A stretch of DNA of 64,000 nt from 39-52-133 sp035531075. Lineage in GTDB: Bacteria; Pseudomonadota; Gammaproteobacteria; Burkholderiales; Gallionellaceae. Below are positions 9,055 through 17,787 of the stretch, piece by piece. Under the pieces are notes generated by a model. It made no database searches and had not been told where the DNA came from. It saw only the letters and a program-made list of their open reading frames with translations. The stretch is taken from contig DATKTO010000007.1 in assembly GCA_035531075.1 (NCBI GenBank), forward strand, positions 147,711-211,710. The letters run 5' to 3'. The position numbers and the translations under genes are program-made. Position 1 is the stretch's first letter, and each line of letters opens with the position of its first letter.

Positions 9055-9308
9055 GGGTATAGTCAGGCTGGATTGATTGCGGGCACGGCTGAACTGTATT
9101 TTATAGGAAGAGCAGATGGCTGAGCGTTAGTTCGTGCAGGAAAACAATCTGCTCTCGTGGCACTGAATGATTTTGGCAATTTTCAAGTCAGAATGGCGCG
9201 TTCGCAGCAACTGGTTTTGATGCAGCATGATTAAAGCCGCTTGATTTACGCAATGCGGGGGTTGCTGTTATGATGTTTGCTCATTTCTGAAGTTTTTTCG
9301 GGTTTCAT

Positions 9309-11702
9309 ATGCCAGGCAAATTAATTGATCGCTTTGAAATTATCAAAGTGTTGGGACGGGGTGCGCAGGGCGTGGTGTACCTTGCACGTGATCCGCGTCT
9401 AGACCGGCAAGTAGCGATCAAAACCCTCCGTGCGGGCACCAGCGCGCAAAACGACAGATTGTTGCGCGAAGCGAGAACCGTCAGTAATTTGCAGCATCCC
9501 AATATTGTTCCCCTGTATGACTTGGGGTCATATGAAGGCGCGCCCTATCTGGTTTATGCCTATATAGCAGGGGAAACGCTGGTGCAATTGATGAAGCGCT
9601 TGGGCGCGTTGTCGAGGGCTGCGGCTGCGCGCATAGCGGCCAATGTGCTGGATGCACTTGCCAGTGCGCATGCGCAAGGCATCATGCACCTTGATATCAA
9701 ACCCGCCAACGTGTTGATTTCATCGACAGGTCAGCATTTGGTGATGGACTTCGGTATTGCACGCAGCATTTCACAACTGCCGGATGCATCCGGCGGTATT
9801 ACCGGTACGCCTCAATACATGGCGCCGGAAACAATATCCTCACAGGGGGCGGAGTTCCGCTCTGATCTCTTTTCGGTGGGCATCATGCTGTACGAGATGG
9901 TGACCGGCACGCCTGTCGTAGAAGGCGGCAATGTATTCCAGATTCTTCATCGCAATGCGCATGAGAAGGCGGATGCGCCTTCCACTCGCAATGTGAAGGT
10001 GGATGAGAAGCTGGAGTGGATTATTCTGAAGGCGATCGCAAAAAAACCCGAGGAGCGTTTCGCGAGTGCAACGGCAATGCGCCAGGCATTGTCGAATTAC
10101 CTCGACTCTTCTCAGGAAACGGCGGTCGAGGCACCGGATGCGGACTTGCCAAGCACGCTCAGGTTCTTGTTCCGCCGCATGCGCAGCAAAAGTGATTTCC
10201 CGGCGCTGTCCGGCATCATCAACGAAATCAATAAAGTGGCTTCATCCGAGTCAGAGGGATCAAGCAAGCTGGCGCAAACCATCCTGCAGGATTTTTCACT
10301 GACCAACAAGCTGCTCAAGCTGGTCAACACCACTTCCTACTCACAGTTTGGCGGCAAAATTAACACGATTTCCAAGGCGGTCTCCATCCTTGGCTTTGAG
10401 AGTGTGCGCAATATTGCGATGACGATCATCCTGCTGGATTTTCTGCAAAACAAATCGCAGGCGCAGGAGCTGAAAGACGATGTCATTTCATCCTTCTTCT
10501 CGGGTATTGTTGCTGTACAGCTGTCTGAGGGAATGAATGCACAGGATGTTGAGGAGACGATGATCTGCGCCATGTTCCTTAATTTGGGCAGAATGATTGC
10601 AAAATTTTATTTCTTTGAAGAAAGCGAGGAGATCAGTCGCCTGATGGAAGATAAGGGGCTGGATGAGGATCGCGCTGCATTAAAAGTGCTTGGCGTTACC
10701 TATAACGATCTTGGTATAGGAATAGCAAAGACCTGGAATTTTCCCGAGCGCCTGATAGCCGGGATGCAGAAAAATTACGATGTGAAAATCAAAAAACCGG
10801 CCAACGATATCGGGCGTATCGGCGTGACGGTCAATATGGCCAACGAGTTGATCGCGATTGCGACGGTGCTTGATCCCAAAAGCAAGAAAGAATCCCTGAT
10901 CAAAATCAGCGAGCGTTATTCTGAAGCCATGGATGTTTCCGAGGAAAAACTTTCCCAAGCGCTGGAAAATGGCCTGCAGGATCTGTCGCGACGTTCGAGA
11001 GTGCTGGGAATAGATACGACTAAAAGCCCGTTAATGAAGAAGTTGCGCGTGTGGCTAGACCATGTAGTGGAACCTTCCGTTGCGGGAAAGATAGACGCAG
11101 CAAAAACGGACCCATTAAAAGGTGTAACCACCATTGATGTCGTTGTCGACGCAAAGACTGCAGCCCATGCCGAAGCTGAGACCAAGCTTGACCCTGAAGC
11201 GACACTGAGCGACGGTATTCAGGATGTGACGAACACCCTAGTCGAAGAATTTAAACTGAACGATGTGCTGCAGATGGTTCTGGAAACGATTTATCGCGGT
11301 CTGGGGTTCAGACACGCGCTGATCTTCAGCCGTGACAACAAGCAGGGCTTGATGGTCGCACGTTTTGGTTTTGGCGAGGGCATCGCTGATATTCTTCCGC
11401 GTTTCCGCTTTCCGCTCGCGTTCGAGGCGGATGTCTTTCACCTGGCGCTGGAGAAGGGGCTGGACATTGTCATCGAGGACGTGGGAGCACCAAACATCGC
11501 GAATAAAATTCCCGCGTGGCATAGCAAGGCTGTCGATTCCAAATACTTTCTGCTGTTGCCGGTGATGGTAAACAAGATGGCGGTTGGGTTAATCTATGCC
11601 GATATGCTGGAACCCAAAAAATTTCAGATTACTCCCAAGCAGCTGGCACTGCTGCGCACCTTGCGCAACCAGGCGGTTTTGGCGATCAAACAAAAAGCAT
11701 AG
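9309..11702 (+). CDS. Ser/Thr protein kinase-HDOD-GAF signalling protein
   Basis: A 797-residue soluble protein with three modules. Residues 8-270 form a Hanks-type kinase: glycine loop GRGAQGVVY (16-24), catalytic lysine K38, HLDIKPANV (127-135) and DFG (147-149). The usual HRD arginine is Leu, so it is a non-RD kinase. Residues about 285-480 match an HDOD domain (FPALSGIINEINKV, ILQDFSLTNKLLKLVNT, AVSILGFESVRNIAM). The C-terminus (about 640-797) resembles a GAF domain. HDOD proteins commonly act in bacterial regulation without phosphohydrolase activity. No transmembrane helix is seen, so it is probably cytoplasmic. It is monocistronic, with no clear ribosome site before the ATG. The trigger and substrates are unknown. 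Confidence 0.85.
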   Translation: MPGKLIDRFEIIKVLGRGAQGVVYLARDPRLDRQVAIKTLRAGTSAQNDRLLREARTVSNLQHPNIVPLYDLGSYEGAPYLVYAYIAGETLVQLMKRLGALSRAAAARIAANVLDALASAHAQGIMHLDIKPANVLISSTGQHLVMDFGIARSISQLPDASGGITGTPQYMAPETISSQGAEFRSDLFSVGIMLYEMVTGTPVVEGGNVFQILHRNAHEKADAPSTRNVKVDEKLEWIILKAIAKKPEERFASATAMRQALSNYLDSSQETAVEAPDADLPSTLRFLFRRMRSKSDFPALSGIINEINKVASSESEGSSKLAQTILQDFSLTNKLLKLVNTTSYSQFGGKINTISKAVSILGFESVRNIAMTIILLDFLQNKSQAQELKDDVISSFFSGIVAVQLSEGMNAQDVEETMICAMFLNLGRMIAKFYFFEESEEISRLMEDKGLDEDRAALKVLGVTYNDLGIGIAKTWNFPERLIAGMQKNYDVKIKKPANDIGRIGVTVNMANELIAIATVLDPKSKKESLIKISERYSEAMDVSEEKLSQALENGLQDLSRRSRVLGIDTTKSPLMKKLRVWLDHVVEPSVAGKIDAAKTDPLKGVTTIDVVVDAKTAAHAEAETKLDPEATLSDGIQDVTNTLVEEFKLNDVLQMVLETIYRGLGFRHALIFSRDNKQGLMVARFGFGEGIADILPRFRFPLAFEADVFHLALEKGLDIVIEDVGAPNIANKIPAWHSKAVDSKYFLLLPVMVNKMAVGLIYADMLEPKKFQITPKQLALLRTLRNQAVLAIKQKA

Positions 11703-11784
11703 CGGCCAACCAGCCGGAACAAAATGTTTTCAGGCGGAGTCAGGCAAAACTCAAAACTTTATGATCATTAAGTGAGACAGACCC

Positions 11785-13179
11785 ATGAATAATTTTCACA
11801 CTAAAAGCATTCTTGTAGCGCTCAGCTTGCTGCTGAGCACGGCTGCCCATGCCGCCGGAGAGCAGACCTCCAAGGTTGGGAAGGAGGCTGCGTCGACTCG
11901 GCTTGAAGCGGTTATCGAGGTGCCGGAGCTGAGCGCGGATGCAAAAAAACTACTGGCAGAGGTTGGAAAGCGCATCAGCAATATTGATACAGTGGGGCTG
12001 CAAACCTTGCTTAAGGAAAAGCCGCAAACCGTGGTGATTGACGTGCGCAATCCGGATGAGCTGAACCTGCAGGGTGGTTTTATCCGTGCAAATAATATTT
12101 ACAATATTTCTCGCGGGCAGCTTGAATTCAATATTGGCCTATATGTGCAGGATAAAAATACCCCTGTGGTGGTGTATGACGGGTTTAATCAGCGTAGCCC
12201 GCTGGCTGCCGATGCGCTGACCAGGCTGGGATACACCCAGGTCAAAAATTATGCCGATGGATTTTACAAGTGGAAGCAAGCCGGCCTGCCGGTGAAATAC
12301 AAGGACATGGCGCTGGATTCATTCCTCTACAGAAAGCCGGTAGAAGTCATTCCCGGCGTATGGTCTGCGTTTGGGGAAACAGCCCCGGGTTCGTATGAAA
12401 ATTCCGGGCACAACAACAATCTCTCTTTTGTGATTACGGATGACGGGGTGTTGGTGATGAATGCCGGAGACAACTATTTGCTGGCACAGTCACTGCATGA
12501 AGAGATCAGGAAGCTGACCAAACAGCCGGTTAAATATGTGGTGCTGGAAAACAGCCAGGGCCATGCGATGCTGGGTTCGAAGTACTGGAAAGAGCAGGGC
12601 GCAAGGATTATTGCACATCAAGATGCGGCAAAAATCATAGAAACCTCGGGTGAACAGATTCTGCAGAATATGCAGCGACGTGCACGCGATAAAGCGTTTA
12701 AAACCGAGGTGGTGATGCCGGACATTATCACCGGGGATAAATATGAAATCACCATGGGTTCCTGGAAATTCGAGGTTTTATATTTAGGCCCATCACATAG
12801 CCCCGGCGATTTGTCCGTGTGGATACCGGCCAAAAAACTGATGATCGCGGGTGATTTGGCTTTTCACCAGCGCATGCCGCCGCTGTTTGACGATACCGAT
12901 ACCGCAGCCTGGCTGGATACCTGGACAAAATTTGAGGCGATGGGGGCGAAATATGTGATTCCGGGACATGGCGTGGCGACCAATATGGAAGAAGTCACCA
13001 AAGTGACCAAGGGCTATCTCATGTTTTTGCGCAGCAAAGTAGCCGAGATTATGAAGAGGGGCGGCACACTGCAGGACGCCTATAATATCGACCAGTCTGG
13101 CTTCGCCTATCTTGATACCTACCACGAACTTCACGTGATCAACGCGGGCATGGTGTTCCGCAAGATGGAATTTGAATAA
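11785..13179 (+). CDS. Exported rhodanese/metallo-beta-lactamase-fold protein with degenerate active sites
   Basis: A 464-residue protein with a signal peptide (cleavage near AHA-AGE). Residues 60-172 are rhodanese-like (VVIDVRNPDELNLQGGFIRA), but the catalytic loop reads YDGFNQRSPLA, with Asp132 where the persulfide-forming Cys belongs. Residues 185-464 are MBL-fold. The HxHxDH position reads ENSQGHA (255-261), so the first metal ligands are missing, while later ligands remain (SHSPGD His338, AGD Asp357, PGHG His395). It may be a binding or sensor protein or use altered metal coordination. It is monocistronic and ends in a strong terminator. Confidence 0.75.
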   Translation: MNNFHTKSILVALSLLLSTAAHAAGEQTSKVGKEAASTRLEAVIEVPELSADAKKLLAEVGKRISNIDTVGLQTLLKEKPQTVVIDVRNPDELNLQGGFIRANNIYNISRGQLEFNIGLYVQDKNTPVVVYDGFNQRSPLAADALTRLGYTQVKNYADGFYKWKQAGLPVKYKDMALDSFLYRKPVEVIPGVWSAFGETAPGSYENSGHNNNLSFVITDDGVLVMNAGDNYLLAQSLHEEIRKLTKQPVKYVVLENSQGHAMLGSKYWKEQGARIIAHQDAAKIIETSGEQILQNMQRRARDKAFKTEVVMPDIITGDKYEITMGSWKFEVLYLGPSHSPGDLSVWIPAKKLMIAGDLAFHQRMPPLFDDTDTAAWLDTWTKFEAMGAKYVIPGHGVATNMEEVTKVTKGYLMFLRSKVAEIMKRGGTLQDAYNIDQSGFAYLDTYHELHVINAGMVFRKMEFE

Positions 13180-13217
13180 AAAGCGCTTTTACTGTTTTAT
13201 TCTTAAAAAATATGCAG

Positions 13218-13252
13218 CCCCACTTTTCAGCTCTATAAGTGGGGTTTTTTTT
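13218..13252 (+). terminator. Rho-independent terminator
   Basis: An 8-bp perfect stem CCCCACTT (13218-13225) / AAGTGGGG (13237-13244) is followed by eight T. It lies 38 bases after the rhodanese-MBL gene and ahead of the methyltransferase. Confidence 0.9.
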
Positions 13253-13272
13253 CATTTGTAGCAGGAGTTTGT

Positions 13273-14094
13273 ATGTATGAAGTAAAACCCAACCAGTCAG
13301 TCGAGCTGTTGAAGGAACTGCACATTCTTACCCGCGACGGCAAGATGAATCAGGACAGCCGGCGCAAGCTCAAGCAGATCAATCATCTCTACCAGTTTAT
13401 CGAGCCGCTGTTGCGGGAGGTGCAGCATGATCATCCGGCTCTCACTCTGGTGGATCACGGCGCAGGAAAATCCTATCTGGGTTTTATTCTGTATGACCTG
13501 TTCTTCAAGTCGTTGAACAATGCCTCGCATATCTACGGCGTTGAAACGCGGGATGAGCTGGTGACAAAGTCACGCGAACTGGCCAGCAGGCTGAATTTCC
13601 CCCGCATGACGTTTTTGAATCTGTCAGTGGCGGAATCGATTGATTCCGAACTGTTGCCGCCACAGATCGATGTGGTGACTGCGCTGCATGCGTGCAATAC
13701 CGCGACGGACGATGCAATCCATTTTGCGCTTAAGCGCAAGGCCAAATTTGTGGTGCTGGTTCCCTGCTGCCAGGCAGAGGTGGCTGCGATACTGAAGAAA
13801 AACAAGGGCAAACAGCTGGCCAAAAACGTGCTGGTCGAGTTATGGCGGCATCCGATCCATACCCGCGAATTCGGCAGCCATGTCACCAACGTGTTGCGCT
13901 GTCTGCAACTGGAAGCTCACGGCTACCAGGTGACGGTGACCGAGCTGGTGGGCTGGGAGCACTCGATGAAAAATGAGCTGATCGTGGCGACATACAAAAA
14001 CCTGCCGCGCCAGCGCGCCGCTGAGCGCTTGCGCGAAATGCTGGAGACGCTGGGGCTGGAAGAAATGCGCGAGCGATTTTTTACTGCATTGTAG
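13273..14094 (+). CDS. SAM-dependent methyltransferase (Methyltransf_32 type)
   Basis: A 273-residue protein. The SAM-binding motif is VDHGAGKSYLGFILYDL (about residues 58-74), followed by an acidic residue at the end of beta-2 (YGVETRDELV). The motifs TALHACNTATDDAI and LVPCCQAEV are characteristic of the PF13679-type methyltransferases, which include tRNA- and protein-modifying relatives. GAGGAG-like purines (GCAGGAG) precede the ATG. The target is not predictable. It converges with the RDD gene, leaving only 9 bp between stops. Confidence 0.8.
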   Translation: MYEVKPNQSVELLKELHILTRDGKMNQDSRRKLKQINHLYQFIEPLLREVQHDHPALTLVDHGAGKSYLGFILYDLFFKSLNNASHIYGVETRDELVTKSRELASRLNFPRMTFLNLSVAESIDSELLPPQIDVVTALHACNTATDDAIHFALKRKAKFVVLVPCCQAEVAAILKKNKGKQLAKNVLVELWRHPIHTREFGSHVTNVLRCLQLEAHGYQVTVTELVGWEHSMKNELIVATYKNLPRQRAAERLREMLETLGLEEMRERFFTAL

Positions 14095-14103
14095 TTCTTC
14101 AGC

Positions 14104-15081
14104 TTATTGGCACGTGGCGGGCAAAAACCGCGCTTCAATGTCAGCGCTGCTGCACTTCCAGCTGAGGCTTTGGTCGGCTTCCAGGGTAGGCGTAAAGATC
14201 AGGTGTTTGTTGCTGATGGCTTTGCGCACAGTATCGCTAAAGGTCAGGATGATCGCGCCATTTTGCTGATTTACTGCAATTTCAGAGACATGGGGAGATA
14301 GCTCTATATCGCCACTTGCATCGCCTATCACGGCGGGAATGCTGCGATTCTGAAGGTAGTAACGCGACGCGGCCAGTGTGGCCTCCATGCCAATCTGCAT
14401 GCCATTTTCCAGCTGCACTTTCATAACTTGCTGCTGAAAAAATGGAAGGCCGACAGTGGCGAACAGTGCCAGCAAGGGAATCATCAACGCGAAAAATAGA
14501 ACCAGCAGGCTCGCCTTGATGGAAATTTTCCTGTTTTCATTTGCGCGAACGACAATGGTGCCGGCAAGCAAGTCATGCAAGGCTTGTTTGCGCGGCATAA
14601 GGGATTGAATCAGAAATCCGCTCATCAGCAACAGATGGGAAAATACGCGGGCAATCAATCGAAGCAGGGCGCGTGTTACCGAGAGCCTGTTGCCATCGAT
14701 TTTCATCACTTTAATGTTCATCCAGCGCTTGCCGAAGGTTGCGCCCTGCGTGCCGGACTCCATCAGGATGTAGTAGGCCAGCGACATGCAAACGATAGCC
14801 CAATAGAAAGCCGATATAGCCGTGTGGTTGCCTAAAATACTGTCTTGACCGCTGTATGCAATCAGGCCTGCTATGCCAAGCATAATCAGAATAGTCCACG
14901 CACCGAGCACAAGCAGGTCCAGGAATGCGGCAAGAAAACGTACCCACCATCCGGCATAGATCAATTCGGCAGGTTTCGCAGCGCGATTGGAAGCTGGTGC
15001 AGTGCCGACGAGTTCCACTTCGCAATTCCTGCAAGATGTGGCGGTGACGGGATTGTTGTAACTGCATTTAGTGCAAAGCAT
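14104..15081 (-). CDS. Zinc ribbon-RDD membrane protein with a C-terminal pilin-like domain
   Basis: A 325-residue protein of unusual composition. Residues 1-20 form a zinc ribbon (CTKC and CRNC). Residues about 40-180 are an RDD domain with three to four helices (AGWWVRFLAAFLDLLVLG). After a further helix (LLVLFFALMIPLLALFATVGL), residues about 215-325 resemble the globular part of a type IV pilin: ATLAASRYYLQNRSIPA, TFSDTVRKAISNKHLIFTPTL, and a C-terminal Cys pair (WKCSSADIEARFLPATC) matching the pilin D-loop. It may be a membrane-anchored pilin-like protein or transporter accessory. The 117-residue membrane protein gene lies two bases upstream in the same operon. Confidence 0.75.
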   Translation of the reverse strand: MLCTKCSYNNPVTATSCRNCEVELVGTAPASNRAAKPAELIYAGWWVRFLAAFLDLLVLGAWTILIMLGIAGLIAYSGQDSILGNHTAISAFYWAIVCMSLAYYILMESGTQGATFGKRWMNIKVMKIDGNRLSVTRALLRLIARVFSHLLLMSGFLIQSLMPRKQALHDLLAGTIVVRANENRKISIKASLLVLFFALMIPLLALFATVGLPFFQQQVMKVQLENGMQIGMEATLAASRYYLQNRSIPAVIGDASGDIELSPHVSEIAVNQQNGAIILTFSDTVRKAISNKHLIFTPTLEADQSLSWKCSSADIEARFLPATCQ

Positions 15082-15083
15082 AA

Positions 15084-15437
15084 TTATTTGTTACTTGTTT
15101 GATCTGCCAGTTTACCCAGGCGATAGGAATCAATAATGCTGATAATCCAGCAGGCAACAAAAAGCCATTGTGCAATATTCAGCATGAGCAGTTCCGGGCC
15201 GGCAGGCGCCGCCAGTATCAGCCTGGAAATGGCATCTGCATCGAGCGGCACATCGCCCCGCTCAATCTGCTCGGCTATGGCAAAGGCCTTGCGCATAGAA
15301 CTATCGACAATAAACACCAGGCTCAGCATCGCGGGAACAAAAAATACCAGCCCCCGCACATAGCGCTTGAGAGAAAACTGGCCGACACCCGGAAATACCA
15401 GGCCTGACAACAATGCCGCTTTGGCTGATTTTTTCAT
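15084..15437 (-). CDS. Small multi-span membrane protein, function unknown
   Basis: A 117-residue protein. GGAGAAGC precedes the ATG. Two or three hydrophobic segments are visible: LLSGLVFPGVGQFSL leading into GLVFFVPAMLSLVFIV, and LLMLNIAQWLFVACWIISIID. The pattern FPGVGQF followed by a basic turn and a helix recalls TM2/DUF5683-like small membrane proteins, but I do not recognise it with confidence. It is transcribed ahead of the zinc ribbon-RDD-pilin gene and probably shares its function. Confidence 0.6.
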   Translation of the reverse strand: MKKSAKAALLSGLVFPGVGQFSLKRYVRGLVFFVPAMLSLVFIVDSSMRKAFAIAEQIERGDVPLDADAISRLILAAPAGPELLMLNIAQWLFVACWIISIIDSYRLGKLADQTSNK

Positions 15438-15453
15438 TGCTTCTCCTGTTTGT

Positions 15454-16398
15454 TCAATTTATAGCAGAAATGTCGAGCTTAGGCCAAGTCTCGCAAACGA
15501 CAAAGCCCCTGGATCTCTCCCGCCATTCGCCTGTTGCCGCACGGCTCAACTCGAATACCAGTATGGCCTCCGTGCCCAAGCCGAAGTGTTGTGCCAGCCT
15601 GCTCTGGAGCTCTGCGTGAGTCATGACGATAGCGTCTGCTTCCATGCGCGCAGGTGCCAGCCAGCGCAGGCGCGGCAGTATGATCCAGCGGCTGTCGGCA
15701 GATGCCTGCGGCAGAGGCTCAACGGAGTGGTGCACCCACCAGCCGCTAAGATGTGAGGCAGAAACGCCGCGCACGGGGAGCTGATCCAATGACGAAGCGT
15801 GATAGAACAGATAGCCTTTGATGAAGGCCTGGGTTTTGTTCAGTTGCAGCCCTCGCGGCAATGCTTGTTGTCCTGCGGGTGTTTGACCCAGCAGAAGCTG
15901 ATGCTGAAACACTCTGTCCAGTTTGAGATCCAGCCGGTCACGGGTGCCGGGACCAATGAAGGCATGCTGTTCAGTCAGCGGCTCGCGCTGCAGATAAAAT
16001 TTTACGGCTGCTTCCCAGTGGCAGACTGCCGCATTGGCATCGCGGAACAGGAAATCGTATTCACCCAGGGTGCGCTGTTCATCATGCACCTGCAGGTTGG
16101 TGGCAATAATTTGCGTATCCTGCAGCTGCATCAGCCAGAATTTTATAAGCGATTCAAAGTAATGGCCAAGGCGGCGTGTGGGGCGGGCAGCGATAAAGTC
16201 GTGCAGCGGAAGCGGTGCCAGGTCCAGCGCGGAGAGCCATGCTGTAGCGGCCTGCATCTGCTCTCTGCACCATGCATCGTCCACTACCTGCCCCTTGTAG
16301 GCGGGGTATGCTGCTTCCAGCAATCCGGGCGAGCCGATTACCCAGGCAAGATCGCGCACGGCTGGATCATGCAGAGTATCGATTAAGGAGGTATGCAT
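15454..16398 (-). CDS. DUF1853 family protein
   Basis: A 314-residue protein with the DUF1853 hallmarks: DPAVRDLAWVIGSPGLLEA at the N-terminus and GHYFESLIKFWLMQ. The segment GEYDFLFRD, then HWEAAVKFYLQ, has a D...ExxxK layout like PD-(D/E)XK nuclease-fold proteins; this resemblance is inference and function is unknown. I chose the ATG at 16398 because the family signature begins right after it. An alternative TTG at 16458 would overlap the nitroreductase stop by 16 bp and has a weak GAGG upstream. It lies directly downstream of the nitroreductase gene. Confidence 0.75.
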   Translation of the reverse strand: MHTSLIDTLHDPAVRDLAWVIGSPGLLEAAYPAYKGQVVDDAWCREQMQAATAWLSALDLAPLPLHDFIAARPTRRLGHYFESLIKFWLMQLQDTQIIATNLQVHDEQRTLGEYDFLFRDANAAVCHWEAAVKFYLQREPLTEQHAFIGPGTRDRLDLKLDRVFQHQLLLGQTPAGQQALPRGLQLNKTQAFIKGYLFYHASSLDQLPVRGVSASHLSGWWVHHSVEPLPQASADSRWIILPRLRWLAPARMEADAIVMTHAELQSRLAQHFGLGTEAILVFELSRAATGEWRERSRGFVVCETWPKLDISAIN

Positions 16399-16442
16399 CA
16401 AGTGAGATGGCTGTGCGAAATGTGGCGCGCGTGCAGCAAGCG

Positions 16443-17036
16443 TTAAATGATGCTGCAAGCCTCATCAAAGGACAGGCGCGGGCTGCGCGGGTGTATTCCG
16501 ACAGGATCGCCATAGCCGAGGTTGCACAGGAAGTTGGATTTGATCGCTGTGCCGGCGAAGAACAGCTTGTCCACCAGCGCATTGTCAAAACCGGACATCG
16601 GGCCGCAGTCCAGTCCGTAGGCGCGCGCAGCCAGTATCAGATAAGCGCCTTGCAGCGTGCCGTTGCGGAAGGCTGCGCTGAAGGTTGTCTGTTCGTCTTT
16701 GTCGAACCAGCTGCGTGCACTGGGTTCATGCGGAAACAGCTGGCCCATTTTCTCGTAGAAGCGCATGTCGTAACCGATGATGGCCGTTACCGGTGCTGCC
16801 ATGGTCTTTTTAAGATTGCCCTCGCTCATCGCCGGCTTGAGTTTTTCTTTGGCTTCTTTGGAGGTGACAAACACGATGCGCGCAGGAGAGCAGTTGCCTG
16901 AAGTGGGGCCCATGCGCATTGAATTGTAAACGCGCTTTAGCAACTCATTCGGAACGGGCCGGCTTTGCCAGGCATTGTGTGTGCGCGCGGCGTCGAAAAG
17001 TTGAGCCAGCGCGGATTGATCGAGGACTGAGGGCAT
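16443..17036 (-). CDS. Nitroreductase-family protein, RutE/HadB-like
   Basis: A 197-residue FMN-dependent oxidoreductase. The family motifs are NAWQSRPVPNELLKRVYN, MGPTSGNCSPARIVFV, GTLQGAYLILAARAYGLDCGPMSGFD and FLCNLGYGDP. This set matches the malonic semialdehyde reductase (RutE)/HadB branch of nitroreductases. AAGGAAAAATC precedes the ATG. No pyrimidine-degradation (rut) genes surround it, so the physiological substrate is uncertain; detoxification of aldehydes or nitro compounds is possible. It is probably co-transcribed with the DUF1853 gene downstream. Confidence 0.85.
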   Translation of the reverse strand: MPSVLDQSALAQLFDAARTHNAWQSRPVPNELLKRVYNSMRMGPTSGNCSPARIVFVTSKEAKEKLKPAMSEGNLKKTMAAPVTAIIGYDMRFYEKMGQLFPHEPSARSWFDKDEQTTFSAAFRNGTLQGAYLILAARAYGLDCGPMSGFDNALVDKLFFAGTAIKSNFLCNLGYGDPVGIHPRSPRLSFDEACSII

Positions 17037-17163
17037 GATTTTTCCTTATTGAGATGAGGCGGTGACAATTGTTTCCAGCAGCAATGCTAAAGATGAAAGA
17101 TTACCATCCTTGGGTGTGGACTGTCAGTTATCAATAACCTGCAATTTGATATTGGTGTATAAA

Positions 17164-17181
17164 ATAGCACGATCGTGCTAT
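17164..17181. promoter_or_regulatory. Perfect 18-bp palindromic operator
   Basis: ATAGCACGATCGTGCTAT is a perfect inverted repeat ending nine bases before the ATG of the TetR gene at 17191. It would overlap the promoter or leader, which fits autorepression by that regulator. It also lies in the divergent region shared with the nitroreductase gene. Confidence 0.6.
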
Positions 17182-17190
17182 ATTGAGCAA

Positions 17191-17775
17191 ATGGAAAAAG
17201 GTGTCGAGACCCGTGAAAAAATTTTGAACGCGGCCATGCATATGGTGCGCGAGAATGGGCTTGATAGCCTGACCATAGGGGAAACCGCAAAGCAGGTGGG
17301 CATGAGCAAGTCTGGCGTGTTTGCGCATTTTGAATCCCGCGACGAACTGCTGTTAAATGTGATTGAGTTCACCGCGCAGGATTTCAAGGTGCAGGTTTTT
17401 GACAGGGCAATGCAGCACAACAGAGGGCTGGAGCGGATACATGCGCTGTCACGTTACTGGCTCAGGTGGAGCAACCAGCCCAGCGGTGGGTGCCCGTTTA
17501 TGTCCGGTGCATTTGAGTTTGATGACAGGCCGGGCGTAATCAGGGATGCGCTGGTGAAACATGAGAAATCTGTGCATGACATCTGGGAACGTGCTGCAAA
17601 GATTGCGGTGGAAGAAAAGGAATTCAAGGAGGATGCCGACTGCAAGCAGTTTGCCTATGAAGTTTTCGGCAATATTTTGTCATTCCATATATACAAGCGG
17701 TTATTGAACGATGTGAAGGCGGGGCAACTTTACAACGTGTGTTTCCAGAATATTATTTCCCGGCATTTAAAGTAG
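17191..17775 (+). CDS. TetR/AcrR-family transcriptional regulator
   Basis: A 194-residue regulator. An in-frame upstream start (17062) would add residues with no family similarity and would read through the palindromic operator, so the ATG at 17191 is preferred. The helix-turn-helix is TREKILNAAMHMVRENG, SLTIGETAKQVGMSKSGVFAHFESRDELLLNVIE. The C-terminal ligand domain includes GGCPFMSGAFEFDDRPG, common in TetR regulators found beside alpha/beta hydrolase genes. The hydrolase gene follows 12 bases downstream on the same strand. Autorepression through the palindrome at 17164-17181 is likely. The ligand is unknown. Confidence 0.85.
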   Translation: MEKGVETREKILNAAMHMVRENGLDSLTIGETAKQVGMSKSGVFAHFESRDELLLNVIEFTAQDFKVQVFDRAMQHNRGLERIHALSRYWLRWSNQPSGGCPFMSGAFEFDDRPGVIRDALVKHEKSVHDIWERAAKIAVEEKEFKEDADCKQFAYEVFGNILSFHIYKRLLNDVKAGQLYNVCFQNIISRHLK

Positions 17776-17787
17776 CGCGAGGTCGTC

